Assembly: GCA_024508855.1 (NCBI GenBank)
Contig: JANINJ010000045.1
Span: 176,079 to 240,078, forward strand
DNA from: Xanthobacteraceae bacterium
GTDB lineage: Bacteria; Pseudomonadota; Alphaproteobacteria; Rhizobiales; Xanthobacteraceae
DNA: 64,000 nt
Direction of reading: 5' to 3'
Shown here: positions 1 to 9,304 of the stretch, in pieces
Position numbering within the stretch: position 1 is the stretch's first letter
Layout of the letters: every line of letters begins with the position of its first letter
Translations under genes and position numbers: made by a program
The notes under the pieces: generated by a model
Database searches by the model: none
What the model was told of the DNA's origin: nothing
The model's input: the letters and a program-made list of their open reading frames with translations, nothing else

Positions 1-746
1 ATACGCTGCGGATGTTGACGCGCCCCGAGGCGCTTTATGGAATCAACGAGACGCAGAAGATGCCGCATGGCGGCGTCGCCGTGCTGGCAGGCGGGCTCGA
101 TTACAGGAACGGCAAGGAAACCGGCGCCGAACCGCTGCCGGCCACGAAAAGCGAAATCGACGATATCGCCAAGGTGCTCGGCAGGAACGAGACCCGGATC
201 GAGATGCTGACCGGCGAACAGGCCACCGAGCCGGTGCTGCGCAAGGACGTCGAAGCCGCGAGCATCGTGCATCTGGCGACACACGGTTCGTATGAGAGCG
301 AGGACACCGGCGGCGCGACGGGCATCGATGCGTTGTGGCAGAGCGGCGTCATCCTGTCCCGATCCGGAGACCGGCGCGCGATGAAACGCGACGACGACGA
401 CGGCCGCCTCTACGCTTTCGAGGTGATGGATTGGGATCTGTCTAATATCGGACTATTCGTGCTGTCGGCGTGCGAGACCGGGCGCGGCCAGGAGACCTTC
501 GTCGGCGGCCTGAGAGGACTGCCGACCGCGATCGGCATCGCCGGCGCCAAGCGCTCCCTGCTCGCGCTGTGGCCGGTGGACGACCTCGGCACGTCCCGCT
601 TCATGATCCGGTTCTATGAAAAGCTGGTCGCGGGCGAGACCTATCCGGAAGCGCTTCGCAAGACCCGCCGCGATGCCATCAATGGCCATATCGAGGGCGC
701 GAGCGATCCATCGGTATGGGCCGCCTTCGTGCTGTTCGAGAATTAG
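1..746 (+). CDS. CHAT-domain protein, C-terminal part (5' end outside window)
   Basis: The reading frame is open from the left edge (in frame from base 3), so the gene starts upstream; the ATG at 12 is probably internal. The visible part is a caspase-like CHAT domain. It has the His-containing segment HLATHG near base 270 and the Cys-containing segment LSACETG near base 465, which form the expected Cys/His dyad. It ends with the usual aromatic C-terminus (WAAFVLFEN). Proteins of this type normally carry N-terminal TPR repeats, which would lie outside the window. CHAT proteins are peptidases or peptidase-like effectors; the substrate cannot be told from this fragment. A short inverted repeat (747-761) follows the stop without a T-run. 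Confidence 0.85.
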   Translation, partial: TLRMLTRPEALYGINETQKMPHGGVAVLAGGLDYRNGKETGAEPLPATKSEIDDIAKVLGRNETRIEMLTGEQATEPVLRKDVEAASIVHLATHGSYESEDTGGATGIDALWQSGVILSRSGDRRAMKRDDDDGRLYAFEVMDWDLSNIGLFVLSACETGRGQETFVGGLRGLPTAIGIAGAKRSLLALWPVDDLGTSRFMIRFYEKLVAGETYPEALRKTRRDAINGHIEGASDPSVWAAFVLFEN

Positions 747-821
747 GAGCGATCATCGCTCGAAGCTTCCGCCGCGATCGACTAGCGAGCAAGGAACGCC
801 AGTCGCCTGCCCTCCGATTCG

Positions 822-2765
<1,944 letters not shown>

Positions 2766-2848
2766 GGCAGTCGTCTCCTGGATGTTGCCTCGCGCCTTCT
2801 TGTTATGATTGCGCGAAGTGTCCCCCGAATTGCGGCGCTATTCAAGAT

Positions 2849-2873
2849 TGTTGCGTGCAACACCTGTTGCAGG
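2849..2873. promoter_or_regulatory. Probable upstream activator sites for the AcoR-type regulator
   Basis: TGTTGC-GT-GCAACA (2849-2862) is a perfect 6-bp inverted repeat. It is followed at once by CCTGTTGCAGG (2863-2873), which repeats the TGTTGC half-site. The centre of the first repeat is about 115 bases upstream of the expected start of transcription from the sigma-54 promoter at 2947-2962, a normal distance for an enhancer-binding activator. That the divergent AcoR-like protein binds here is inferred. Confidence 0.65.
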
Positions 2874-2946
2874 ACGCCACAGTCGGCGCTTCGCCGCGCC
2901 GAAGTTAACAGGCGGAAATACAAGGAGATTCTGGGAAGCGCCGCCG

Positions 2947-2962
2947 TGGCACGACGCTTGCT
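2947..2962 (+). promoter_or_regulatory. Sigma-54 (-24/-12) promoter of the flavin monooxygenase gene
   Basis: TGGCACGACGCTTGCT matches the RpoN consensus TGGCACG-N4-TTGCW at every fixed position. The invariant GG (2948-2949) and GC (2960-2961) are 10 bases apart. Transcription should start about 12 bases after the GC, near 2973, giving a leader of roughly 84 bases before the ATG at 3057. It faces the monooxygenase gene and lies in the gap shared with the sigma-54 activator gene. Confidence 0.85.
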
Positions 2963-3056
2963 GACAGTCTGACAGAGGCGAATTCGACCTCGCGATCAGC
3001 ACGCCGGAACCGGGATGGAAATCTGCCTCCCGGCCGGCATATGGGAGGATACCATC

Positions 3057-4865
3057 ATGCTCACGAAGGCTCCGGACGGAACGGTCACGGCACTGCTCGA
3101 CGATTTCAACGCGGCACTGTCGTCAGGCGACATCGAACGCGCCGTCGCGTTGTTTCAGACCGACTGCTACTGGCGCGATCTCGTCACCTTCACCTGGAAC
3201 ATCAAGACGATGGAGGGGCAGGATCAGGTTCGCGACATGCTCAAGGCGCGTCTCGCGGATACCAAGCCGTCGAACTGGCGGATCGCGGACGGCGAAACCG
3301 CCAGCGAGACCGACGGTATCGTCGAGAGCTGGATTCAGTTCGAAACCGATGTCGCACGCGGCTTCGGCCATCTGCGCCTGAAAGACGGCCGCATCTGGAC
3401 GCTGCTCACCACCATGAGCGAGCTCAAGGGCCACGAGGAGAAGTCCGGCTTCACCCGCCCGCTCGGGGCCAAGCACGGCCACGGCAAGGACCGCAAGAGC
3501 TGGCGCGAGGAGCGCGAGCAGGAATTCGCCGACCTCGGCCATTCGAAGCAGCCTTATGCGTTAATCATCGGCGGTGGCCAGGGCGGCATCGCGCTCGGCG
3601 CGCGGCTGCGCCAGCTCGGCGTGCCCGCGATCATCATCGAGAAGAACGAACGCGCCGGCGATTCATGGCGCAAGCGCTACAAGTCGCTCTGCCTGCACGA
3701 TCCGGTCTGGTACGACCACCTGCCCTATATCGACTTCCCGAAGAACTGGCCGGTGTTCGCGCCGAAGGACAAGATCGGCGACTGGCTGGAAATGTACACC
3801 AAGGTGATGGAGCTGAATTACTGGAGCTCCACCACGGCGAAGTCTGCCAAGTATGACGAGAAGACCGGCGAATGGACCGTCGTCGTCGAACGCGACGGCA
3901 AGGAAATCACGCTGAAGCCGAAGCAACTGGTGCTGGCGACGGGCATGTCGGGCAAGGCGAACTGGCCGACCTACAAGGGCCAGGACATCTTCAAGGGCGA
4001 GCAGCAGCATTCCTCGAACCATCCGGGACCGGAGAAGTATCGCGGCAAGAAGGTGGTGGTGATCGGCTCCAACAATTCCGCGCATGACATCTGCGCGGCG
4101 CTGTGGGAAGGCGGCGCCGACGTCACGATGGTGCAGCGTTCGTCGACCCACATCGTGCGCTCGAACACGCTGATGGATATCGGGCTCGGCGCGCTCTATT
4201 CGGAACAGGCGGTCGAGAACGGCATGACCACGCGCAAGGCCGACCTGATCTTCGCCTCGCTGCCCTACAAGATCATGCACGAATTCCAGATCCCGCTCTA
4301 CGAGCAGATGCACGAGCGCGACAAGGACTTTTACGATGCGCTGGAAAAAGTCGGCTTCATGCACGACTGGGGCGACGACGGTTCCGGCCTGTTCATGAAG
4401 TATCTGCGCCGCGGCTCCGGCTACTACATCGACGTCGGCGCCTGCGATCTCGTCATCGACGGCTCGATCAAACTGAAGAGCGGTGAAGGCGCGGCGGTGC
4501 AGGAGCTGACCGAGACCGGCGTGAAGTTCGTCGACGGCACCGAACTGCCCGCCGATCTCGTCGTCTATGCAACCGGCTACGGCTCGATGAACGGCTGGGC
4601 CGCGGACCTGATCTCCAAGGAAGTTGCGGACAAGGTCGGCAAGGTCTGGGGCCTCGGATCGAACACCACCAAGGACCCCGGTCCATGGGAAGGCGAGCAG
4701 CGCAACATGTGGAAGCCGACGCAGCAGGAGGCGCTCTGGTTCCACGGCGGCAACCTGCATCAGTCGCGCCACTACTCGCAGTATCTCGCGCTGCAATTGA
4801 AGGCGCGGAAGGAAGGCATTCCGACGCCGGTCTACGGCTTGCAGGAGCGGCACCACCTGAGCTGA
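3057..4865 (+). CDS. SnoaL/NTF2-like domain fused to FAD/NAD(P)-dependent flavin monooxygenase
   Basis: 602 residues from the ATG at 3057, chosen over the in-frame ATG at 3015 because GGGAGG sits 8 bases before it. Residues 1 to about 130 form an NTF2/SnoaL-like cone domain. From about 165 on it is a flavin monooxygenase. The FAD Rossmann motif GGGQGG is at about 172-177, followed by an FMO-type FKGEQQHSSNH segment. The NADPH Rossmann motif is degenerate (VVIGSNNSAHD), and the late ATGY motif is present. Likely an N-hydroxylating or Baeyer-Villiger-type oxygenase; substrate unknown. Control by sigma-54 and the divergent AcoR-type activator suggests an inducible degradative role, perhaps on a ketone or alcohol. 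Confidence 0.88.
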   Translation: MLTKAPDGTVTALLDDFNAALSSGDIERAVALFQTDCYWRDLVTFTWNIKTMEGQDQVRDMLKARLADTKPSNWRIADGETASETDGIVESWIQFETDVARGFGHLRLKDGRIWTLLTTMSELKGHEEKSGFTRPLGAKHGHGKDRKSWREEREQEFADLGHSKQPYALIIGGGQGGIALGARLRQLGVPAIIIEKNERAGDSWRKRYKSLCLHDPVWYDHLPYIDFPKNWPVFAPKDKIGDWLEMYTKVMELNYWSSTTAKSAKYDEKTGEWTVVVERDGKEITLKPKQLVLATGMSGKANWPTYKGQDIFKGEQQHSSNHPGPEKYRGKKVVVIGSNNSAHDICAALWEGGADVTMVQRSSTHIVRSNTLMDIGLGALYSEQAVENGMTTRKADLIFASLPYKIMHEFQIPLYEQMHERDKDFYDALEKVGFMHDWGDDGSGLFMKYLRRGSGYYIDVGACDLVIDGSIKLKSGEGAAVQELTETGVKFVDGTELPADLVVYATGYGSMNGWAADLISKEVADKVGKVWGLGSNTTKDPGPWEGEQRNMWKPTQQEALWFHGGNLHQSRHYSQYLALQLKARKEGIPTPVYGLQERHHLS

Positions 4866-4881
4866 CCGTTCGAGAAAGCAG

Positions 4882-4909
4882 GGGCGGGTCGCAACACGAT
4901 CCGCCCTTT
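4882..4909 (+). terminator. Probable terminator after the flavin monooxygenase
   Basis: A GGGCGG ... CCGCCC stem (4882-4887 with 4901-4906) is followed by TTTC. It lies between the converging monooxygenase and HxlR genes and overlaps the HxlR stop region, so it may serve both directions. Confidence 0.5.
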
Positions 4910-5268
4910 CAATTCCTGTTCAACTCCTGCGCCCATTGCTCGGCCCAGACCGAGACCGGCTCGAAGGCGCGGCGCAGTCCCTGGCCGAGCGCGGTGAGCC
5001 GATAGCCCTCGTCCGAGAGTTCGACGAGTTGCGCCTCGCGCAGGTCTTTCATCCGCTGGTTGAGAAGCGTCGGTGAAATGTCGCCGCATGCCTGCTGCAG
5101 CGGCCTGAACTTCAGCGCCCCGTGGCGCAATTCCCAGACGATGCGCAGCAGACCGCGGCGGGACGCCAGATCGAGCAGCGCCATGATCGGCCGCCCGGTC
5201 TCCGAGCCGCGCACCGGCTTGCCCGGAAGCGGAAGACCTTTTGGCGTCACCCGCGTTTTACGCGCCAT
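4909..5268 (-). CDS. HxlR-family winged-helix transcriptional regulator
   Basis: 119 residues, the usual size. The HxlR core begins around residue 28 (MALLDLASRRGLLRIVWELRHGALKFRPLQ). It is followed by the recognition-helix stretch ISPTLLNQRMKDLREAQLVE and the wing YRLTALGQGLR. It lies 18 bases downstream of, and on the same strand as, a carboxymuconolactone-decarboxylase-family gene, so the two form an operon. Paired GCTACT/AGTAGC sites in front of that operon are likely its operators. HxlR regulators often respond to electrophiles, quinones or aldehydes. Confidence 0.9.
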   Translation of the reverse strand: MARKTRVTPKGLPLPGKPVRGSETGRPIMALLDLASRRGLLRIVWELRHGALKFRPLQQACGDISPTLLNQRMKDLREAQLVELSDEGYRLTALGQGLRRAFEPVSVWAEQWAQELNRN

Positions 5269-5286
5269 GGCTGGTTTCCTCGTATT

Positions 5287-5850
5287 TTAAGATGGTGCCG
5301 ATGCGGGAAATCGCTGCGCCATCGGCTCCAGCGGCAGGTCGAGCGCGTTGGCGATGTACGAAACGGTGCGATAGAAACCGCACAGCATCAGGATTTCCAG
5401 AATCTGCGCATCGTCGTAGTGCGCATGCAGCCGATCGAACTCTGCCTGATTGAGCGTGGCACGATGATGGAGCGCATCGACGGCAGCGATCAATGCCTGC
5501 TCGGCCTCGCTCCAGCACGACGCCGTGGAAGGCGCATTGCGCGTCGCCGCGACCTGCGCGTCGGTCAGATCGGCGGGCTTTGCATAGATCGCGACATGGA
5601 CGCCCCATTCGTACTCGCAATTCGCCAGCGCCGTGGTGCGATCGATGACGATCTCGCGATCGCGCAGCGAGAGCGGCCCGCGATCCAAGAGCGAACCCGC
5701 CCTGAACTTGGTCCATGCCCGCGCGCTGGTCGCGACGGTGCGGAACAGGATCAGCGGATCGCGCCCCTTCATGATCGCATCGAAGCTTCCTTGAACCTCA
5801 GGCGCATAAGGCGGATCGAGCGGCGCGATACGGGGAGCGGCATGGGACAT
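5287..5850 (-). CDS. Carboxymuconolactone decarboxylase (AhpD-like) family protein
   Basis: 187 residues from the ATG at 5848-5850, which has GAGGT 7 bases upstream. Longer in-frame starts would place the operator pair inside the gene and have no ribosome site. The helical CMD core holds the typical motif ALANCEYEWGVHVAIY and the later LMLCGFYRTVSYIANAL. It has one motif Cys-His pair rather than the CxxC of AhpD peroxidases, so a peroxidase role is doubtful. It is the first gene of an operon with an HxlR regulator, which suggests a redox or electrophile-response function. Confidence 0.88.
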   Translation of the reverse strand: MSHAAPRIAPLDPPYAPEVQGSFDAIMKGRDPLILFRTVATSARAWTKFRAGSLLDRGPLSLRDREIVIDRTTALANCEYEWGVHVAIYAKPADLTDAQVAATRNAPSTASCWSEAEQALIAAVDALHHRATLNQAEFDRLHAHYDDAQILEILMLCGFYRTVSYIANALDLPLEPMAQRFPASAPS

Positions 5851-5879
5851 CGGATACCTCGCTGAACGCATGGCAAAAA

Positions 5880-5926
5880 ATGCTACTGAATTAGTAGCAT
5901 ACGTCCACGCTACTCTTTCTGTAGCG
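5880..5926. promoter_or_regulatory. Tandem inverted repeats, probable HxlR operators
   Basis: Two copies of one design lie upstream of the CMD-HxlR operon. GCTACT-N5-AGTAGC is at 5882-5898 (arms extend to 8 bp, 5880-5900) and GCTACT-N5-TGTAGC at 5909-5925. The centres are about 27 bp apart, so they could bind two dimers. TACT/AGTA-type inverted repeats fit HxlR-family operators. They overlap where the promoter of the minus-strand operon must lie, so repression and autoregulation are inferred. Confidence 0.7.
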
Positions 5927-6053
5927 CGCGTCAAGTCCCACCCTGCTCATTCTTCGCCGGTTTTGCCCCCGCCGTTCCGCTCTGGTAACCATGGGCCACA
6001 TCAGGACGAGACGCGCCGCGGCATCGCGCGCGCAAGACAGGAGCGAAGAGATC

Positions 6054-6902
6054 ATGATTGAAACCGTTGGCATTATCGGCGCCGGCACCATGGGCAACGG
6101 TATCGCGCAGATCTGCGCGGCCGCCGGATTGACCGTTGTCATGACCGACATTTCCGATGCCGCCGTCGCCAAGGGGCTTTCGGTGATCGACAAGAGCCTG
6201 GAGCGGCTGGTCAACAAGCAAAAGATGAGCGAGGCCGACCACAAGGCAGCGCTCAAGCGCATCACCGGCACCTCCGACAAGGCGAAGCTTTCGAATTGCG
6301 ACCTCGTGATCGAGGCCGCGACCGAGAACGAGGACCTCAAGGTCAAGATCCTCAAGGACCTCTGCGCGACGCTGCAGCCGCGCGCGCTGGTCGCCACCAA
6401 CACCTCGTCGATCTCGATCACGAAACTCGCCGCCGCGACAGACCGCCCGGACCGCTTCATCGGCATGCACTTCTTCAATCCGGTGCCGCTGATGGCGCTG
6501 CTCGAACTGATCCGCGGCCTGCAGACCTCCGACGATACCCACGCCAAGGCGATGGAATTCGCCAAGCGGATCGGCAAGGTGGCGATCACTGCCAAGAACA
6601 GCCCCGGCTTCGCCGTCAACCGCATCCTGTGCCCGATGATCAACGAGGCGATCTTCGCGCTGCAGGAGGGCATCGCCAGCGCCGAGGACATCGATGCCGG
6701 CATGAAGCTCGGCTGCAATCACCCGATCGGCCCGCTGGCGCTTGCCGACATGATCGGCCTCGACACCATGCTGTCGGTGATGGAGGTGTTCTACGAAGGT
6801 TTCGAGGATCCGAAATACCGCGCGGCGCCGCTGCTCAAGGAGATGGTGGCCGCCGGCCATCTCGGCCGCAAGAGCGGCCGCGGATTCTACAACTACGGCT
6901 GA
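6054..6902 (+). CDS. hbdA: 3-hydroxybutyryl-CoA dehydrogenase
   Basis: 282 residues, standard length. The start is the ATG at 6054 behind AGGAG; an in-frame ATG at 5991 has no ribosome site. The N-terminal NAD-binding fold has GAGTMG at 9-14. The catalytic His139 sits in MHFFNPVP, and the C-terminal 3-hydroxyacyl-CoA dehydrogenase domain contains NSPGFAVNRI and GCNHPIGPLALADMIG, ending GRGFYNYG. It oxidises (S)-3-hydroxyacyl-CoA to the 3-keto form, or the reverse, in short-chain fatty acid or PHB-linked metabolism. It appears monocistronic. Confidence 0.95.
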   Translation: MIETVGIIGAGTMGNGIAQICAAAGLTVVMTDISDAAVAKGLSVIDKSLERLVNKQKMSEADHKAALKRITGTSDKAKLSNCDLVIEAATENEDLKVKILKDLCATLQPRALVATNTSSISITKLAAATDRPDRFIGMHFFNPVPLMALLELIRGLQTSDDTHAKAMEFAKRIGKVAITAKNSPGFAVNRILCPMINEAIFALQEGIASAEDIDAGMKLGCNHPIGPLALADMIGLDTMLSVMEVFYEGFEDPKYRAAPLLKEMVAAGHLGRKSGRGFYNYG

Positions 6903-6914
6903 CACGATGCGGAG

Positions 6915-6943
6915 ATCCCGGATTTGCGTTGCAGATCCGGGAT
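6915..6943 (+). other. Hairpin downstream of hbdA
   Basis: A perfect 9-bp stem (ATCCCGGAT 6915-6923 with ATCCGGGAT 6935-6943) starts 12 bases after the hbdA stop. No T-run follows, so it is a possible RNA 3'-end structure rather than a clear Rho-independent terminator. Confidence 0.4.
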
Positions 6944-7030
6944 ATGCGGCGAGAATTGGCGTGAGGTTGCGTCCTACGCCCATGCGCCTATCTGATAGGA
7001 GGCTCGGAGTTCCGGCCAGAGTCTTTTTGA

Positions 7031-7078
7031 GGCGTTTTCCTTACGCGAACCGGTTTCCGCGCCGCTCGAAAACGCTCC
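7031..7078 (+). repeat. Dispersed ~48-bp repeat, copy 1
   Basis: An imperfect palindromic element from GGCGTTTTCC to GAAAACGCTCC with ACGCGAACCGGTTTCC in the middle. Its reverse complement matches the element at 14821-14868 over nearly the whole length. It is intergenic, just before the HtrA-like gene. Confidence 0.75.
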
Positions 7079-7100
7079 ATCCCCGAAACGGAGGACGCGA

Positions 7101-8066
7101 ATGCCTTCATCGACCAGCGGACAGGTGCCATCGGCCGCGCAGCCGCGGGCACGCGATTATGGCTTCGACATCGAGCGGGCGCTGTCTGCGGTGGTCGGGC
7201 TGCACTCGACCGTGCCGCAGGATGCGTTCACCGCCGAGACGCTCGGCGTCGAGCGGGCCGGCAACGGCGTGCTGATCGGCGACGGCCTCGTCCTCACCAT
7301 CGGCTATCTGGTGATGGAAGCGGAAACCGTCTGGATCCATCTCCACGACGACCGCGTGGTGCAGGGTCACGTGCTCGGCATCGATTCCGAAAGCGGCTTC
7401 GGCCTGGTGCAGGCGCTGGAAGAGATCGACATCGCGCCGCTGCCGCTCGGCGATTCCGATGCGGCGAAGGTCGGCGACCGGATCGTCGTCGCCGGCGCGG
7501 GCGGCCGCACCCGGGCGCTCGCAGGGCAGATCGCCGTGCGGCAGGAATTCGCCGGCTATTGGGAATACCTGCTCGATGAAGCCATCTTCACCCATCCCTC
7601 GCATCCCAACTGGGGCGGCGCTGCGCTGCTGTCCGCCAAGGGCGAGGTGATCGGCATCGGCTCGCTGCAGATCGAGCGCGAGGGCAGCGGCGAGCACTTC
7701 AACATGATCGTGCCGATCAATCTTCTGAAACCGGTCCTCGACGACCTGATGCGCTACGGCGCTGTCAGCAGGCCTGCACGGCCGTGGCTCGGCCTCTACG
7801 CCAGCGAAATCGACGACCAGATCGTGATTCTCGGCGTGGCCGACAAGGGACCGGCAGCGCGCAGCGAACTGAAAAGCGGCGACATCGTCCTCGCGGTCAA
7901 CGGCGACGAGGTCACGACCCTCGCCGATTTCTATCGCGCGGTCTGGGCGCTCGGCTCGGCCGGCGTCGATGTGCCGCTGACGATCTTCCACGAAGGCATC
8001 ACCTTCGACGTGGTGCTCGTGTCGGTGGATCGGCTGCGGCTATTGAAGACGCCCCGCCTGCACTGA
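7101..8066 (+). CDS. HtrA/DegP-like S1C protein with lost catalytic triad, plus PDZ domain
   Basis: 321 residues; the ATG at 7101 has GGAGG 7 bases upstream. Residues about 25-215 follow the trypsin-like HtrA fold and about 225-305 a PDZ domain (RPWLGLYASEIDDQIVILGV ... LKSGDIVLAVNGDEV). All three catalytic positions differ: TIGYLV puts Tyr69 where HtrA has His (TNNHVV), DSESGFG puts Gly99 for Asp, and HPNWGGAALL puts Trp171 for the Ser of GNSGGPLL. No signal peptide or membrane anchor is evident. It is probably a non-proteolytic binding protein. Role unknown. Confidence 0.85.
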   Translation: MPSSTSGQVPSAAQPRARDYGFDIERALSAVVGLHSTVPQDAFTAETLGVERAGNGVLIGDGLVLTIGYLVMEAETVWIHLHDDRVVQGHVLGIDSESGFGLVQALEEIDIAPLPLGDSDAAKVGDRIVVAGAGGRTRALAGQIAVRQEFAGYWEYLLDEAIFTHPSHPNWGGAALLSAKGEVIGIGSLQIEREGSGEHFNMIVPINLLKPVLDDLMRYGAVSRPARPWLGLYASEIDDQIVILGVADKGPAARSELKSGDIVLAVNGDEVTTLADFYRAVWALGSAGVDVPLTIFHEGITFDVVLVSVDRLRLLKTPRLH

Positions 8067-8121
8067 TCGTCGCGGAGCGCGGTTCGGCTGGCCGGTTGCG
8101 CTCCGCTGTAGGGCTTGTCTT

Positions 8122-9075
8122 CTACTGCGGGGCGACCGATCCGGTGAAGCCGCCGTTGGTGCCGTTGGCGAGCACGGTATTGTTGCCCAGCGTCAGCAAC
8201 GCGCCGCCGCCCGATGCAGCGATGCCCGTACCGTTGCCCGCGACTTCCGACGCCTTCACCCGCACGGTGACGTTCGGCCCGATCGAGCGGATGCCGTAGG
8301 CATTGTTGACGGACGCGCTGTTCGCCACCAGCACGCCGATCGGCGCATGGCCGCCGGTGGTGGTGGCAACGATGCCGTCGAAGGCGTTGGCGGAAAATGT
8401 GCTGTTTCGGATGGTGGCGTTGATGCCGCCGGTGCTGTTCGATCCGTCGAATGCGATGCCGAAGACGTTCCCGCCGACATTGACGCGCTCGAGCAACACC
8501 GTTGCGCTGCCGCCCGATTGCGGATTGACGCGAATGCCGGCGCCTGCCGTACCCGAGCCGTTCGAACCGACCGTGGTATCGGTGACGATCAGCTTCGCAG
8601 GACCGGTCGGCTGGAAATGAATGCCGTTCGTCTCGCCACCGCGAATGCTGGACTTCTCGATGATGACGGTGCCGGCGCCGCTGATCGAAAGTCCGCCGGC
8701 AAAATGCATGAAATCGAAATCAATTCCCCGTAACACCACCTTGTCTGCCGCACCGACGCTGATGCTGAAAAACGACAAGAGGGTCGGCCCTTGTCTTGAA
8801 GCAGGAATGTTCGAGACACCGTCGCAGACGATCGAGATCGACCTGGTGATGGTCAGGCCGCCGGTCACCACGGTATCGGCGCAACTGATGACGCCGCCGG
8901 GGCCTGTCTTGGTATAGGCCGTGTAGAACGTCGCGCAGGGATTCACACGCCCGCAATCGTTGCTGTCGTTGCCGGTCGATGAAACCCAGGTGTGGGCAGC
9001 GTAAGTCTGCGCAACCGCCGCTCCTTGGGTGGCCATGGCGAATACAAAAACAAGCGCCGCAAAAATATATCTCAT
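8122..9075 (-). CDS. Secreted right-handed parallel beta-helix protein
   Basis: 317 residues. Residues 1-22 form a Sec signal peptide (MRYIFAALVFVFAMATQGAAVAQ). An N-terminal segment typical of this family follows (WVSSTGNDSNDCGRVNPCATF), with paired cysteines. The rest is a regular run of short beta-strand turns rich in Gly, Asn, Thr and Val, as in pectate-lyase-like beta-helix repeats. It likely acts in the periplasm or outside the cell on polysaccharide, or as a surface protein; no catalytic residues can be assigned. It is transcribed convergently with the HtrA-like gene and divergently from the transporter at 9305. Confidence 0.82.
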   Translation of the reverse strand: MRYIFAALVFVFAMATQGAAVAQTYAAHTWVSSTGNDSNDCGRVNPCATFYTAYTKTGPGGVISCADTVVTGGLTITRSISIVCDGVSNIPASRQGPTLLSFFSISVGAADKVVLRGIDFDFMHFAGGLSISGAGTVIIEKSSIRGGETNGIHFQPTGPAKLIVTDTTVGSNGSGTAGAGIRVNPQSGGSATVLLERVNVGGNVFGIAFDGSNSTGGINATIRNSTFSANAFDGIVATTTGGHAPIGVLVANSASVNNAYGIRSIGPNVTVRVKASEVAGNGTGIAASGGGALLTLGNNTVLANGTNGGFTGSVAPQ

Positions 9076-9304
9076 GACAACCTGCCAAATCTGAAATTGA
9101 AAAGCACGATTTTAGGGACATTTGGCCTCGCTGCTACCGGCATATGCCGGTAAGCCGGCGTCGTTCGGTCGCACACCCCGGCCGCCTTTCACGAGATATC
9201 CGCGTCCTGTGTCCCGGCCATTGGCATCGCCGCGCCAGCGTGCGAATGACAGGCCATCGCAGCGCCTTCTCATCGATTCTCCCGCGGACCAACGGCAGCA
9301 CGAC

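Noticed and set aside
6915-6943. Hairpin after hbdA as a Rho-independent terminator
   Set aside because: The stem is perfect but no T-run follows, so it is listed only as a hairpin.
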